Below are positions 35,442-42,117 of a DNA stretch of 64,000 nucleotides, piece after piece. The DNA is taken from positions 127,159 through 191,158 of the forward strand of contig CALVYQ010000002.1 of the NCBI GenBank assembly GCA_944372335.1. Reading direction: 5' to 3'. The position numbers and the translations under genes are program-made. The stretch comes from an uncultured Clostridia bacterium. Lineage in GTDB: Bacteria > Bacillota > Clostridia > Christensenellales > UBA1242. Position 1 is the stretch's first letter. Each line of letters starts with the position of its first letter. The notes beneath the pieces were generated by a model. The model was not told the origin of the DNA, ran no database searches, and saw only the letters and a program-made list of their open reading frames with translations.

Positions 35442-36635
35442 ATGGATCTTTTTGAGAAATGCTATACAAAACAAAAATATGATCTTGCAAAGGAACTTGG
35501 AGTATATCCATATTTTCATAAATTATATTCTGGGCAAGATGTTGTGGTTAATATGGAAGGCAAGCGAACAATTATGCTTGGCTCGAACAACTACTTAGGA
35601 TTAACTAACCACCCAAAGGTTATTGAGGCAGGCGTTAAAGCACTAGAAAAATATGGCAGTGGCTGTTCAGGCTCTCGTTTCTTGAATGGAACGCTTGACT
35701 TGCACTTAAAGTTAGAAGCGGAGCTTGCCGAATTCTTGCATAAGGAGGCAGTTGTCACTTTTTCAACAGGTTTTCAAAGCAATTTGGGAATAATTAGTGC
35801 GTTGGTAGGTAGAAATGACTATGTTGTGTGCGACAAGGAAAATCATGCCAGCATCTATGACGGAATAAAACTAAGCTATGGAAAGATGCTTCGCTATAAC
35901 CATGGTGATATGGAGGACTTGGAGAAGAAACTCGCTTTCGTGCCTGAAACTTCCGGAATACTAATCGTCACCGATGGTGTTTTCAGTATGAGCGGAGATA
36001 TTTGCAAATTGCCAGAAATCGTTAAACTTGCCAAAAAGTATGGGGCAAGAATTATGATTGATGACGCTCATGGACTTGGTGTTATCGGCGAAGGCGGAAG
36101 AGGAACGGCAAGCTATTTTGGGCTTGAAGATGAGGTTGACATCTACATGGGCACTTTTTCAAAGTCGCTGGCTAGCCTTGGTGGCTACATGGCGGCAAAA
36201 AAGGAAGTTGTGGAGTATGTTAAACACGCATCACGTCCATACATCTTCTCAGCAAGCATCACGCCAGCCTCAGTTGCCTGTGCAAATGCAGCCCTTGATG
36301 TTTTAAAGGCTGAACCAGAAAGAGTTAAGCATCTTGCTGACATCAGTGACTATATGAGAAAGGGTTTGAAGGCAGAGGGTATTGCAATTATTGAAAGCAA
36401 GACGCCAATCATTCCTATCTATACTTATGAGGATGAAAAGACCTTTGTTGCTTGCAAACTACTGTTAGATAGAGGTGTCTATGTCAATCCTGTTGTTTCA
36501 CCTGCAACACCTGTCGGGCAAAGCTTACTACGCACAAGTTACACCGCCAACCACACAGAGGAGATATTGGACGAAGCAATAGGCAAAATCAAAGAAGTGC
36601 TTGACATTTTAAAAGACTATAAATCAAAATTTTAA
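35442..36635 (+). CDS. alpha-oxoamine synthase, serine-palmitoyltransferase/KBL type
   Basis: 397 aa, PLP-dependent. It condenses an amino acid with an acyl-CoA. Marks: SNNYLGLTNHP, GSGCSGSRFLNGTLDLH, VTFSTGFQSNLG, DKENHASIYDG, IDDAHGLGV, and Lys241 in GTFSKSLASLGGY for PLP. The GSRFLNGTLDLH form is the one seen in bacterial serine palmitoyltransferases and their relatives, rather than BioF. Glycine C-acetyltransferase remains possible. No acyl-carrier or sphingolipid gene is adjacent, so the substrate is open. SD GGGAGGAGATAA. Confidence 0.82.
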   Translation: MDLFEKCYTKQKYDLAKELGVYPYFHKLYSGQDVVVNMEGKRTIMLGSNNYLGLTNHPKVIEAGVKALEKYGSGCSGSRFLNGTLDLHLKLEAELAEFLHKEAVVTFSTGFQSNLGIISALVGRNDYVVCDKENHASIYDGIKLSYGKMLRYNHGDMEDLEKKLAFVPETSGILIVTDGVFSMSGDICKLPEIVKLAKKYGARIMIDDAHGLGVIGEGGRGTASYFGLEDEVDIYMGTFSKSLASLGGYMAAKKEVVEYVKHASRPYIFSASITPASVACANAALDVLKAEPERVKHLADISDYMRKGLKAEGIAIIESKTPIIPIYTYEDEKTFVACKLLLDRGVYVNPVVSPATPVGQSLLRTSYTANHTEEILDEAIGKIKEVLDILKDYKSKF

Positions 36636-36640
36636 TAAGT

Positions 36641-36753
36641 TGTGGATAAATTAGAATAAAAAAAACAAAAAAATTTAAAAATATTGATTTAAAATTTTAT
36701 TAAGAAGATAAAAATGTGGATAATATCAAAGAAAACTTGCAGATTTATCCACT
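36641..36753. promoter_or_regulatory. cluster of three DnaA-box-like sites
   Basis: TTATCCACA occurs exactly on the minus strand at 36641-36649 and 36715-36723, and TTATCCACT (8/9) on the plus strand at 36745-36753. All lie within 113 bp of AT-rich non-coding DNA between the PLP enzyme and tRNA-Ala. Confidence 0.5.
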
Positions 36754-36768
36754 TTTTTTGAAAAATTG

Positions 36769-36797
36769 TTGACAAAATCTTTCTTATGTGATATCAT
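36769..36797 (+). promoter_or_regulatory. promoter of tRNA-Ala
   Basis: TTGACA (36769-36774), 17-bp spacer, TATCAT (36792-36797), 12 bases before the mature tRNA. Confidence 0.75.
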
Positions 36798-36809
36798 AAG
36801 AAAGCATTT

Positions 36810-36886
36810 GGGGGTGTGGCTCAGTTGGCTAGAGCATCTGCCTTGCAAGCAGAGGGTCATCGGTTCGAATCCGATCATCTCCACCA
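36810..36886 (+). tRNA. tRNA-Ala(TGC), CCA encoded
   Basis: 77 nt. Acceptor GGGGGTG pairs with CATCTCC, including the G3-U70 alanine identity pair. D arm GCTCAGTTGGCTAGAGC, anticodon loop CTTGCAA with TGC at 36844-36846, T arm with GGTTCGAATCC, and ACCA end. Its 3' 45 bases are the attachment site of the element that follows, and the tRNA stays intact after integration. Confidence 0.96.
36842..36886. repeat. attL core: 45-bp direct repeat within tRNA-Ala
   Basis: Identical over 45 bases to 50719-50763. It runs from the anticodon loop to the CCA end; bases on either side differ. It marks the left edge of the integrated element. Confidence 0.93.
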
Positions 36887-36899
36887 ATTGTATATTAGG

Positions 36900-36934
36900 C
36901 ATACAACAAACACAATATGTTGTATGTCTTTTTT
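36900..36934 (+). terminator. element-borne terminator behind tRNA-Ala
   Basis: CATACAACA/TGTTGTATG (36900-36908, 36918-36926) with a T-run. The element brings this in place of the original tRNA terminator, now at 50767-50798. Confidence 0.75.
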
Positions 36935-36960
36935 TATGTTTTTAATAAAATTTCAAAAAA

Positions 36961-37011
36961 GTGGAACTAAATTGGAACTAAATTGGTTCGGGTCTAGCCC
37001 TATTTTACGAA
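36961..37011. repeat. left arm-type repeat of the attachment site
   Basis: GTGGAACTAAATTGGAAC (36961-36978, with a partial second GGAACTAAATTGG unit) and CCTATTTTACGAA (36999-37011). The same two blocks recur in the same order at 50661-50696. In the circular form they flank the core and are likely integrase arm sites. Confidence 0.7.
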
Positions 37012-37014
37012 GGT

Positions 37015-38181
37015 TTAGAACTTTGTAAAATATAAATTTTGATAAAGTTTCTCAATCTTTTCCTTAGAAACGCCAATCTCAATATGTGTATAAATGCGAT
37101 CAGTGGTGATTGTTGTCGAGTGTCCCATAATGTGCTTTCTAAAATCAACTGGGATTTTTAAATACACCATATTTGTGGCACAGGTATGGCGTAAACAGTT
37201 AAGAGTCAAGTCGGGCGAGCCTATTTTTTCAAAAATAGCTTTTGCTTCTCTTGAATAGAAGTCGGCCGTGTGCTGGAAGCCTGCACCGAGCTTATCAAGT
37301 AGTTTTATGAAAGCGTCAGTCACTTTAATTCGTCTTGGAGCATTTAAAGTTTTCGTGCCATTCACAAAAAGTGTTTTATTTTTTCTATCAAGGTCGGAAG
37401 GCTTATACCTTCTTGCTTCTTCACGGCGTGCTGATGTAATTAAACAAAACAAGAAGAATATGTAAGTGTCAGCTGGCAATTTTTTCGCCTCGGCCAAAAA
37501 TTTAACTTGCTCATCGTAAGTTAAGGCCCGGCGTATGCCATAATGAACATCTGGAACTTCCAAAATCTCTGCGATATCGAGTTTAATTAACTGAAGAGCG
37601 TAAGCTTTTCGACAAATCGCACAAATTTTATTATATAGCTTTAAAGCTGTAGTAGGTTTTTCATCGACAAGCTCATTGATAAAGTTTTGAAAGTCCTCTG
37701 GTTTTATTTTTGAAATTTGCTTGTTAAAAAATTTATCAAAATATTTAAAAGTACCTGTCCATTCTTCAATGGTGCGTTTACTTACTTTTCTTCTTCTATA
37801 TGTTTCAAAAAATTTTTTTGCAAAATCATTGAATTTTATTGTCTCAGCAACAAGCTTTTCAGTGCCTTTTGTTTTTAAACGTTTTTCAAAATCACGTTTA
37901 TATTCAATAACTTTTGTTTTTAATTTATTTGAGTAGGAATATTCTTTTCCTTCAATTTTTTTGCGGAATTGCCAAACTCCGCTTTTTGTTAATCTTATAT
38001 TTTTCATATCGTCCTCCTCATTTTTAGAAGGACTTGTTCCGTTTAACACCACAATTTTTTTCTCTTCCTGGTGTTTTTCTCTGCCTACCTTGATTAAGTC
38101 GCAGGCGAGTATGTATTTAGCAATATCAATTATTTTGTGAAGTCCGTCATAAACTTCACGGTGAAATTCCATATCGTCCAT
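37015..38181 (-). CDS. int: phage-type tyrosine integrase
   Basis: 388 aa. The arm-binding domain begins near residue 59 (MKNIRLTKSGVWQFRKKI), then a SAM-like core-binding domain. Catalytic residues are Arg252 (ITSARREEARR), Lys277 (GTKT), Arg331 (LNCLRHT), His354 (MGHSTT) and nucleophile Tyr364 (RIYTHI). The first His of the usual HxxR box is Asn328. Two starts are plausible: ATG 38181 (AAAGGAG) and ATG 38007 (GAGGAGG just upstream), the latter giving a standard 330-aa integrase and the former an extra 58-residue head. It lies next to attL and reads toward it. Confidence 0.92.
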   Translation of the reverse strand: MDDMEFHREVYDGLHKIIDIAKYILACDLIKVGREKHQEEKKIVVLNGTSPSKNEEDDMKNIRLTKSGVWQFRKKIEGKEYSYSNKLKTKVIEYKRDFEKRLKTKGTEKLVAETIKFNDFAKKFFETYRRRKVSKRTIEEWTGTFKYFDKFFNKQISKIKPEDFQNFINELVDEKPTTALKLYNKICAICRKAYALQLIKLDIAEILEVPDVHYGIRRALTYDEQVKFLAEAKKLPADTYIFFLFCLITSARREEARRYKPSDLDRKNKTLFVNGTKTLNAPRRIKVTDAFIKLLDKLGAGFQHTADFYSREAKAIFEKIGSPDLTLNCLRHTCATNMVYLKIPVDFRKHIMGHSTTITTDRIYTHIEIGVSKEKIEKLYQNLYFTKF

Positions 38182-38220
38182 TTAAACTTCTCCTTTAAGA
38201 AAAGTTTAAATCCAGACGAT

Positions 38221-38559
38221 TTATTTTTCAATACTATTATTTTTTGTTGGTTTATTAATTGCTTTGCCAACAAAATAAAGTAGCGTGATTAAAACTGCTA
38301 TTAATATAACGGCCACACAGACTAGAATCACCAATTTATCTTTTGCCCATGAATAAAGTGATTCTGAGGTAAGATTCAACCTTTCTATTAGCTCGCTAAA
38401 ACGATTTATTACATCGTCTTTATTATTAACTATTTGCCATAAATCTCCTAGGCTTACCTGCCAAAACAGATAAGGTAGTCCCACGAAAGCGAAAGATGTT
38501 GTTAAAATTGTGAATAAATAACACAATGTTTGAACGGTTGTTTTTCCTTGACTAGTCAT
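38221..38559 (-). CDS. small two-TM membrane protein, lysogeny block
   Basis: 112 aa from ATG 38559, which has TAGGAG upstream overlapping the repressor stop. One membrane segment near residues 13-36 (LCYLFTILTTSFAFVGLPYL) and one at about 77-103, separated by an amphipathic stretch. No family recognised. Position between repressor and integrase suggests superinfection exclusion or membrane anchoring of a lysogeny function, but this is only context. Confidence 0.6.
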   Translation of the reverse strand: MTSQGKTTVQTLCYLFTILTTSFAFVGLPYLFWQVSLGDLWQIVNNKDDVINRFSELIERLNLTSESLYSWAKDKLVILVCVAVILIAVLITLLYFVGKAINKPTKNNSIEK

Positions 38560-38567
38560 AGTTTCTC

Positions 38568-38912
38568 CTACCATGGGCGAACAGGCTTGACCTGTTCATA
38601 AGGAATTTTGAGCATATCCGATAGGTAGCCAATAACAATTAAGCCTTGTTCATCATTAAGCTTTTGGATAAGTTCCACAAGCTTTTTTTGAACAGATGTT
38701 AAGCTGTCAAAATAGACAATGTCACTTGATTGATGACCGATAAGGTAGTCAACCGAGCAATTAAAATAGTCGGCAACTTTAATAAGTGTTGAATAATCCA
38801 TCTCTCTAGTATTGCTCTCATATCCCCAGTAAGTAGTAAGTTTCATATCGAGTTGTTTTGCTATTTCACTTTGACTAAGTCCAGCACTTAATCTTAATTT
38901 TTTTAAATTCAT
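38568..38912 (-). CDS. XRE/cI-like prophage repressor
   Basis: 114 aa from ATG 38912, chosen for GGGAGG upstream. N-terminal helix-turn-helix: LRLSAGLSQSEIAKQLDMKL, then TTYWGYESNTREMDYSTLIK, and YFNCSVDYLIGH. The C-terminal half is a helical dimerisation region with no LexA-like protease motif. Three 15-bp palindromic sites lie just upstream between it and the rightward early genes, so it should hold the element quiescent and control itself. Confidence 0.85.
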   Translation of the reverse strand: MNLKKLRLSAGLSQSEIAKQLDMKLTTYWGYESNTREMDYSTLIKVADYFNCSVDYLIGHQSSDIVYFDSLTSVQKKLVELIQKLNDEQGLIVIGYLSDMLKIPYEQVKPVRPW

Positions 38913-38955
38913 AAGAAACCTCCCAAGCAAATTATTTCATATTTCTAAAATTTTT

Positions 38956-39031
38956 TTCGCAAATTGCGTAAAATCGCTTGACTTTTCGCAAAATGCAAAT
39001 TAAAATAAAAACATAATTCACAAATTGCGAA
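38956..39031. promoter_or_regulatory. three-operator lysogeny switch and early promoter
   Basis: Sites near the palindrome TTCGCAAATTGCGAA: 38956-38970 (TTCGCAAATTGCGTA), 38985-38999 (TTCGCAAAATGCAAA) and 39017-39031 (TTCACAAATTGCGAA). Centres are 29 and 32 bp apart. The rightward promoter TTGACT (38978-38983), 17-bp spacer, TAAAAT (39001-39006) has the middle site in its spacer, so repressor binding blocks it. Confidence 0.75.
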
Positions 39032-39051
39032 TAAATTAGAGGGAGGAAAAT

Positions 39052-39186
39052 ATGCAAAAATTAACAATGAAAGACGGAAATTGGCAAAAATACATAGACT
39101 TTTGCCAAAAACATGGCTTAATAGCCAAAGAATACAAAAATTTATTGAGATTCCAATCCGAGGTTAAAGAGGCAGGTGCAAAATGA
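39052..39186 (+). CDS. small early protein (44 aa)
   Basis: First gene after the operator region, with GGGAGGAAAAT before ATG. It starts MQKLTMKDGNWQKYIDF and is mostly helical, with KEYKNLLRFQSEVKEAGAK at the end. Its stop overlaps the next start (ATGA). No family recognised; possibly an excision or early control factor by position. Confidence 0.6.
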   Translation: MQKLTMKDGNWQKYIDFCQKHGLIAKEYKNLLRFQSEVKEAGAK

Positions 39187-39371
39187 CAAGCACCTTGTCC
39201 TATGGCCACGGATTTTTTAGTATCAAATTCAAAGATATTAACGGAAAAGACGCCGTGGTTATTGAAAAAAATGAAATTGAGGCACGCAAGCTTTACACAA
39301 TTTTAAGAAAAGTGACAGAAGCAAAACTTTTTAAACACACCAGCAGTGGTCGCTCAGAATTAGTAGCATAA
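39183..39371 (+). CDS. small unknown protein (62 aa)
   Basis: Starts MTSTLSYGHGFFSIKFKD; beta-rich N-terminus and a helical C-terminus (EARKLYTILRKVTEAKLF). Coupled by ATGA overlap to the preceding gene. No family recognised. Confidence 0.55.
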   Translation: MTSTLSYGHGFFSIKFKDINGKDAVVIEKNEIEARKLYTILRKVTEAKLFKHTSSGRSELVA

Positions 39372-39395
39372 AAGTCGATAAAACGGAGGTTAAAA

Positions 39396-39998
39396 GTGGC
39401 ATATTTTGCAGTGATTCCAAATCCAGTCATGGCATCAAAAAAGATAAGTGATAGTGAGAAGGTGCTTTATGCCCGCCTATCTTCAAAGCTCAATGAAGAA
39501 GGCTACTGCGACCTGCCGGATAGCAAACTTGCTGAAATTACAGGCGTAGATGAGCGGACTGTCAGACGCCGGCTTGAAAATCTTGAAAAGAACGATTTTA
39601 TCACTAGAATCTATAACCGCAAGTTAAGCAAAAGAAGAATATACCTCAAAAGCTACACTCCTCAGTTCTTAGATGAAAAACTGCCTGAGCAAAACCTTGA
39701 AGATATCATGAAGTTTAAAGAAGCCTTTCCAGAGCGAAAAATAGACCTAAATATTTTACCGAGCTACATTGATATGGACTTGATGATAAGAAAAATTAAA
39801 GCTAAAAAGTTTTTAAGAGAGGCCTCAAATATGAGCTTGGCCAGCTGTGTAAGAGCTTACTATCAAATTATCTCAAAAAATGGTTACGAAGATGCTGAGA
39901 GGATAAAACGCAAGGTACACGGGCATGACGAATATGACGACTGGACGCCTGAGCAATTTAATGCTCTTTATCAAAACATAGACGAAATTGAAATCTAA
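39396..39998 (+). CDS. winged-helix protein, replication-initiator-like
   Basis: 200 aa. GTG start with CGGAGGTTAAAA upstream; MAYFAVIPNPVM then a winged helix: KKISDSEKVLYARLSSKL, LPDSKLAEITGVDERTVRRR and LENLEKNDFITRIYNRK. This N-terminal module is common in replication initiators and related phage proteins of Firmicutes. The C-terminal half is helical without HUH or Walker motifs. It is the only plausible DNA-replication protein in the element, but it could equally be a regulator. Confidence 0.6.
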   Translation: MAYFAVIPNPVMASKKISDSEKVLYARLSSKLNEEGYCDLPDSKLAEITGVDERTVRRRLENLEKNDFITRIYNRKLSKRRIYLKSYTPQFLDEKLPEQNLEDIMKFKEAFPERKIDLNILPSYIDMDLMIRKIKAKKFLREASNMSLASCVRAYYQIISKNGYEDAERIKRKVHGHDEYDDWTPEQFNALYQNIDEIEI

Positions 39999-40010
39999 AG
40001 GAGATGGGGT

Positions 40011-40253
40011 ATGAGAATATTAACAAATGACGTTTTTGAAGAAAAAATAACAGGTGTGGTTGTCCAGGCTGAAGAAAACTCAACTAAAATTACAGCAAGA
40101 CCAAAGATTGAAGAGCTTAAAGTTATGATAAAAGACCAAGGCTGGCCGGTGCTCCTTGTTAAACAAAAAATCAACAATAAAGATATCTACACTCATCTTG
40201 ATTTATATTCACTGCTAAACTTCATAGAAGCATTCAAAAGAGAGTCGTTATGA
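40011..40253 (+). CDS. small unknown protein (80 aa)
   Basis: SD AAAGGAGATGGGGT. Mixed alpha/beta: MRILTNDVFEEKITG, WPVLLVKQKINNKDIYTHLD. No membrane segment, no family. Its stop overlaps the start of a 32-aa hydrophobic peptide gene (ATGA). Confidence 0.55.
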   Translation: MRILTNDVFEEKITGVVVQAEENSTKITARPKIEELKVMIKDQGWPVLLVKQKINNKDIYTHLDLYSLLNFIEAFKRESL

Positions 40254-40348
40254 AAGGAATAATCATTTTTATAATCATCGCAGTTGTATGTCCAAGTTTA
40301 ATAACCAGTGCGGTGTATTTAATAAACTTTATAGCAAGTTTAGTTTAA
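40250..40348 (+). CDS. 32-aa hydrophobic membrane peptide
   Basis: MKGIIIFIIIAVVCPSLI and a short second hydrophobic half ending ASLV, with almost no charged residues. Start overlaps the upstream stop, so it is translationally coupled. Such peptides occur among filamentous phage accessory and coat proteins; here it is too short for any family call. Confidence 0.45.
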   Translation: MKGIIIFIIIAVVCPSLITSAVYLINFIASLV

Positions 40349-40359
40349 AAGGAGAAAAA

Positions 40360-41598
40360 ATGGCAAAGAAAAAGAATAAAACGTTATTAAACATTTTCAA
40401 TATTTTTGTGATTTTAATAACAATGGTGGCTGTGACCTTTATAGCTGTATATATCTACTATGTAATCACCGATAAAGGCTTATTCACAAAATCTACATCA
40501 ACATACGTGGCATCATATACTGACCCACAGACCGGTGAAAATGTAAATGCTATGTCAGTTCAATATTTTCAAAATTACAACAATACCGGGAAAGAGGTAG
40601 TTGAATTGAGAATAAATGGCTATTCAGACCAAACGATGCAGGCAATCTATGGGCGTGGTTATCAATTAGTTACCGACGAAAATGGCACAGAGCTTTACTA
40701 CTGTGACACCTATGACGGCGTGAGCTGGTCGTCGATGCACCCGTATGATGACACGAATGATGAGGGGCAATCTAGAAACTTCTACTATGTATCTATAAAC
40801 GATGAGCTCTATGCTATTCGCCTAGATGGTTCATACACAAAGAAGACGTATGAGTATCATAAACTTTTAGGGAGCATCTTCAGCTATGTAATTGTTTCTG
40901 CTCAAACGGGGAACTGGGGACTTGAAGGAACAGAAACCATTTACTACACAATGGAAGATTTACTACTTCACTTTAAAGATTTAATAAGAAGCCTATCCTA
41001 TGGCACTGGTGATTTTGAGTTACCTGTTGTTGACCTTGGTGACTTTATTCACGTCTATGAAGTTGACGATGATGGCACAGTTTCTGACACACCGATTGGG
41101 GAAGGCGGGCAGATAAATTCATATTTTTCAATTGATGTCCACTATGATAGACGTGGTATGACCTATGCTGAGCAGTCAATGTTTAAGAGCGTGGCCGGAG
41201 ATTCCAACTACAATGTTACAGGAATTGATTTTGACGTAAACTACTGGCAGTCAAGAGTAGTTTACAATCTTGACGAAAGCGACTTCGATTATCGCTACTC
41301 CTCGGTCGATGAAGGCAACTATTACTTCCTATCTTCTTCTACAATCAATGAGATTAAAAGCTATGATAATCTTGAAATCAATATAACCTTCGATATTTCA
41401 AATATCGACACCGAAGAAAATATACTTGGCTTTGATTATTATGCCTTGAATGGAATAGAGGTTGAGAACTTAACTATCACAAGTGATACACCTGTTGACT
41501 TTACTCTTTTAAACGGTGCGTTAGATGGAACAGGTATCGAGAAAATCAACACAAGCAACGTGAATATTATCAATCTTTCTGGAATGGAGGTAGCGTAA
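40360..41598 (+). CDS. membrane-anchored beta-rich structural protein of the element
   Basis: 412 aa from ATG 40360 (AAAGGAGAAAAA upstream; the in-frame ATG at 40288 has no site). MAKKKNKTLLNIFNIFVILI starts a single N-terminal membrane segment (to about residue 38) with a short basic cytoplasmic end. The rest is an acidic, Tyr/Asp/Ser-rich outside domain, predicted beta-rich. No family recognised. It begins a run of five genes (to 45420) with no or minimal gaps, likely virion structural or adsorption proteins. Confidence 0.65.
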   Translation: MAKKKNKTLLNIFNIFVILITMVAVTFIAVYIYYVITDKGLFTKSTSTYVASYTDPQTGENVNAMSVQYFQNYNNTGKEVVELRINGYSDQTMQAIYGRGYQLVTDENGTELYYCDTYDGVSWSSMHPYDDTNDEGQSRNFYYVSINDELYAIRLDGSYTKKTYEYHKLLGSIFSYVIVSAQTGNWGLEGTETIYYTMEDLLLHFKDLIRSLSYGTGDFELPVVDLGDFIHVYEVDDDGTVSDTPIGEGGQINSYFSIDVHYDRRGMTYAEQSMFKSVAGDSNYNVTGIDFDVNYWQSRVVYNLDESDFDYRYSSVDEGNYYFLSSSTINEIKSYDNLEINITFDISNIDTEENILGFDYYALNGIEVENLTITSDTPVDFTLLNGALDGTGIEKINTSNVNIINLSGMEVA

Positions 41599-42117
41599 AT
41601 GAAGTGGTGGGGTTATTTAATCTGTGGAGTTTTAATAATAGCTGGCTTCTTCTGCGGAATGAATCTATTTAATGTCTGGTCGAGAACTTCGAGCGTAGAA
41701 GGCTCTCCAACAACAATCGAGACTGAGAACGATTATTCAATCGTGGCTAAGTTTGACTGTGGGACACTTGCACTTGAGACAGATGACAATTCAAATTATA
41801 GTGGAGTGTTAAGCTTTGGAGCTGTTGATTTTGATGGCACTGAAAAAGAGTACATTCTTTTAATCAATGACAATTTAATTTCAGATGTAACTTTCTATCC
41901 TGGCCGTGTCGATGTTAATTACACAATGAATTTTTACAACACCTCTGGAGAATTAGCTAGTACTCTTGATTTAAATATTGATATTGAGTTCTATGACAGC
42001 AACACAGCTTTAACTTTCAAGATGACTAACGAGGACAGTTCTTACGCTTACTTTACTCAATATTTAAACTATAACGGGTTGATTATAAAAATTTGTGAAA
42101 GAGGTGGTGAAGTATGA
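41599..42117 (+). CDS. membrane-anchored small structural protein
   Basis: 172 aa. ATG follows the upstream stop directly, with GGAGGTAG. One N-terminal membrane segment (WWGYLICGVLIIAGFFCGM) then an outside beta-rich domain of about 140 residues. No family. Overlaps the next gene by ATGA. Likely partner of the flanking anchored proteins. Confidence 0.6.
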   Translation: MKWWGYLICGVLIIAGFFCGMNLFNVWSRTSSVEGSPTTIETENDYSIVAKFDCGTLALETDDNSNYSGVLSFGAVDFDGTEKEYILLINDNLISDVTFYPGRVDVNYTMNFYNTSGELASTLDLNIDIEFYDSNTALTFKMTNEDSSYAYFTQYLNYNGLIIKICERGGEV

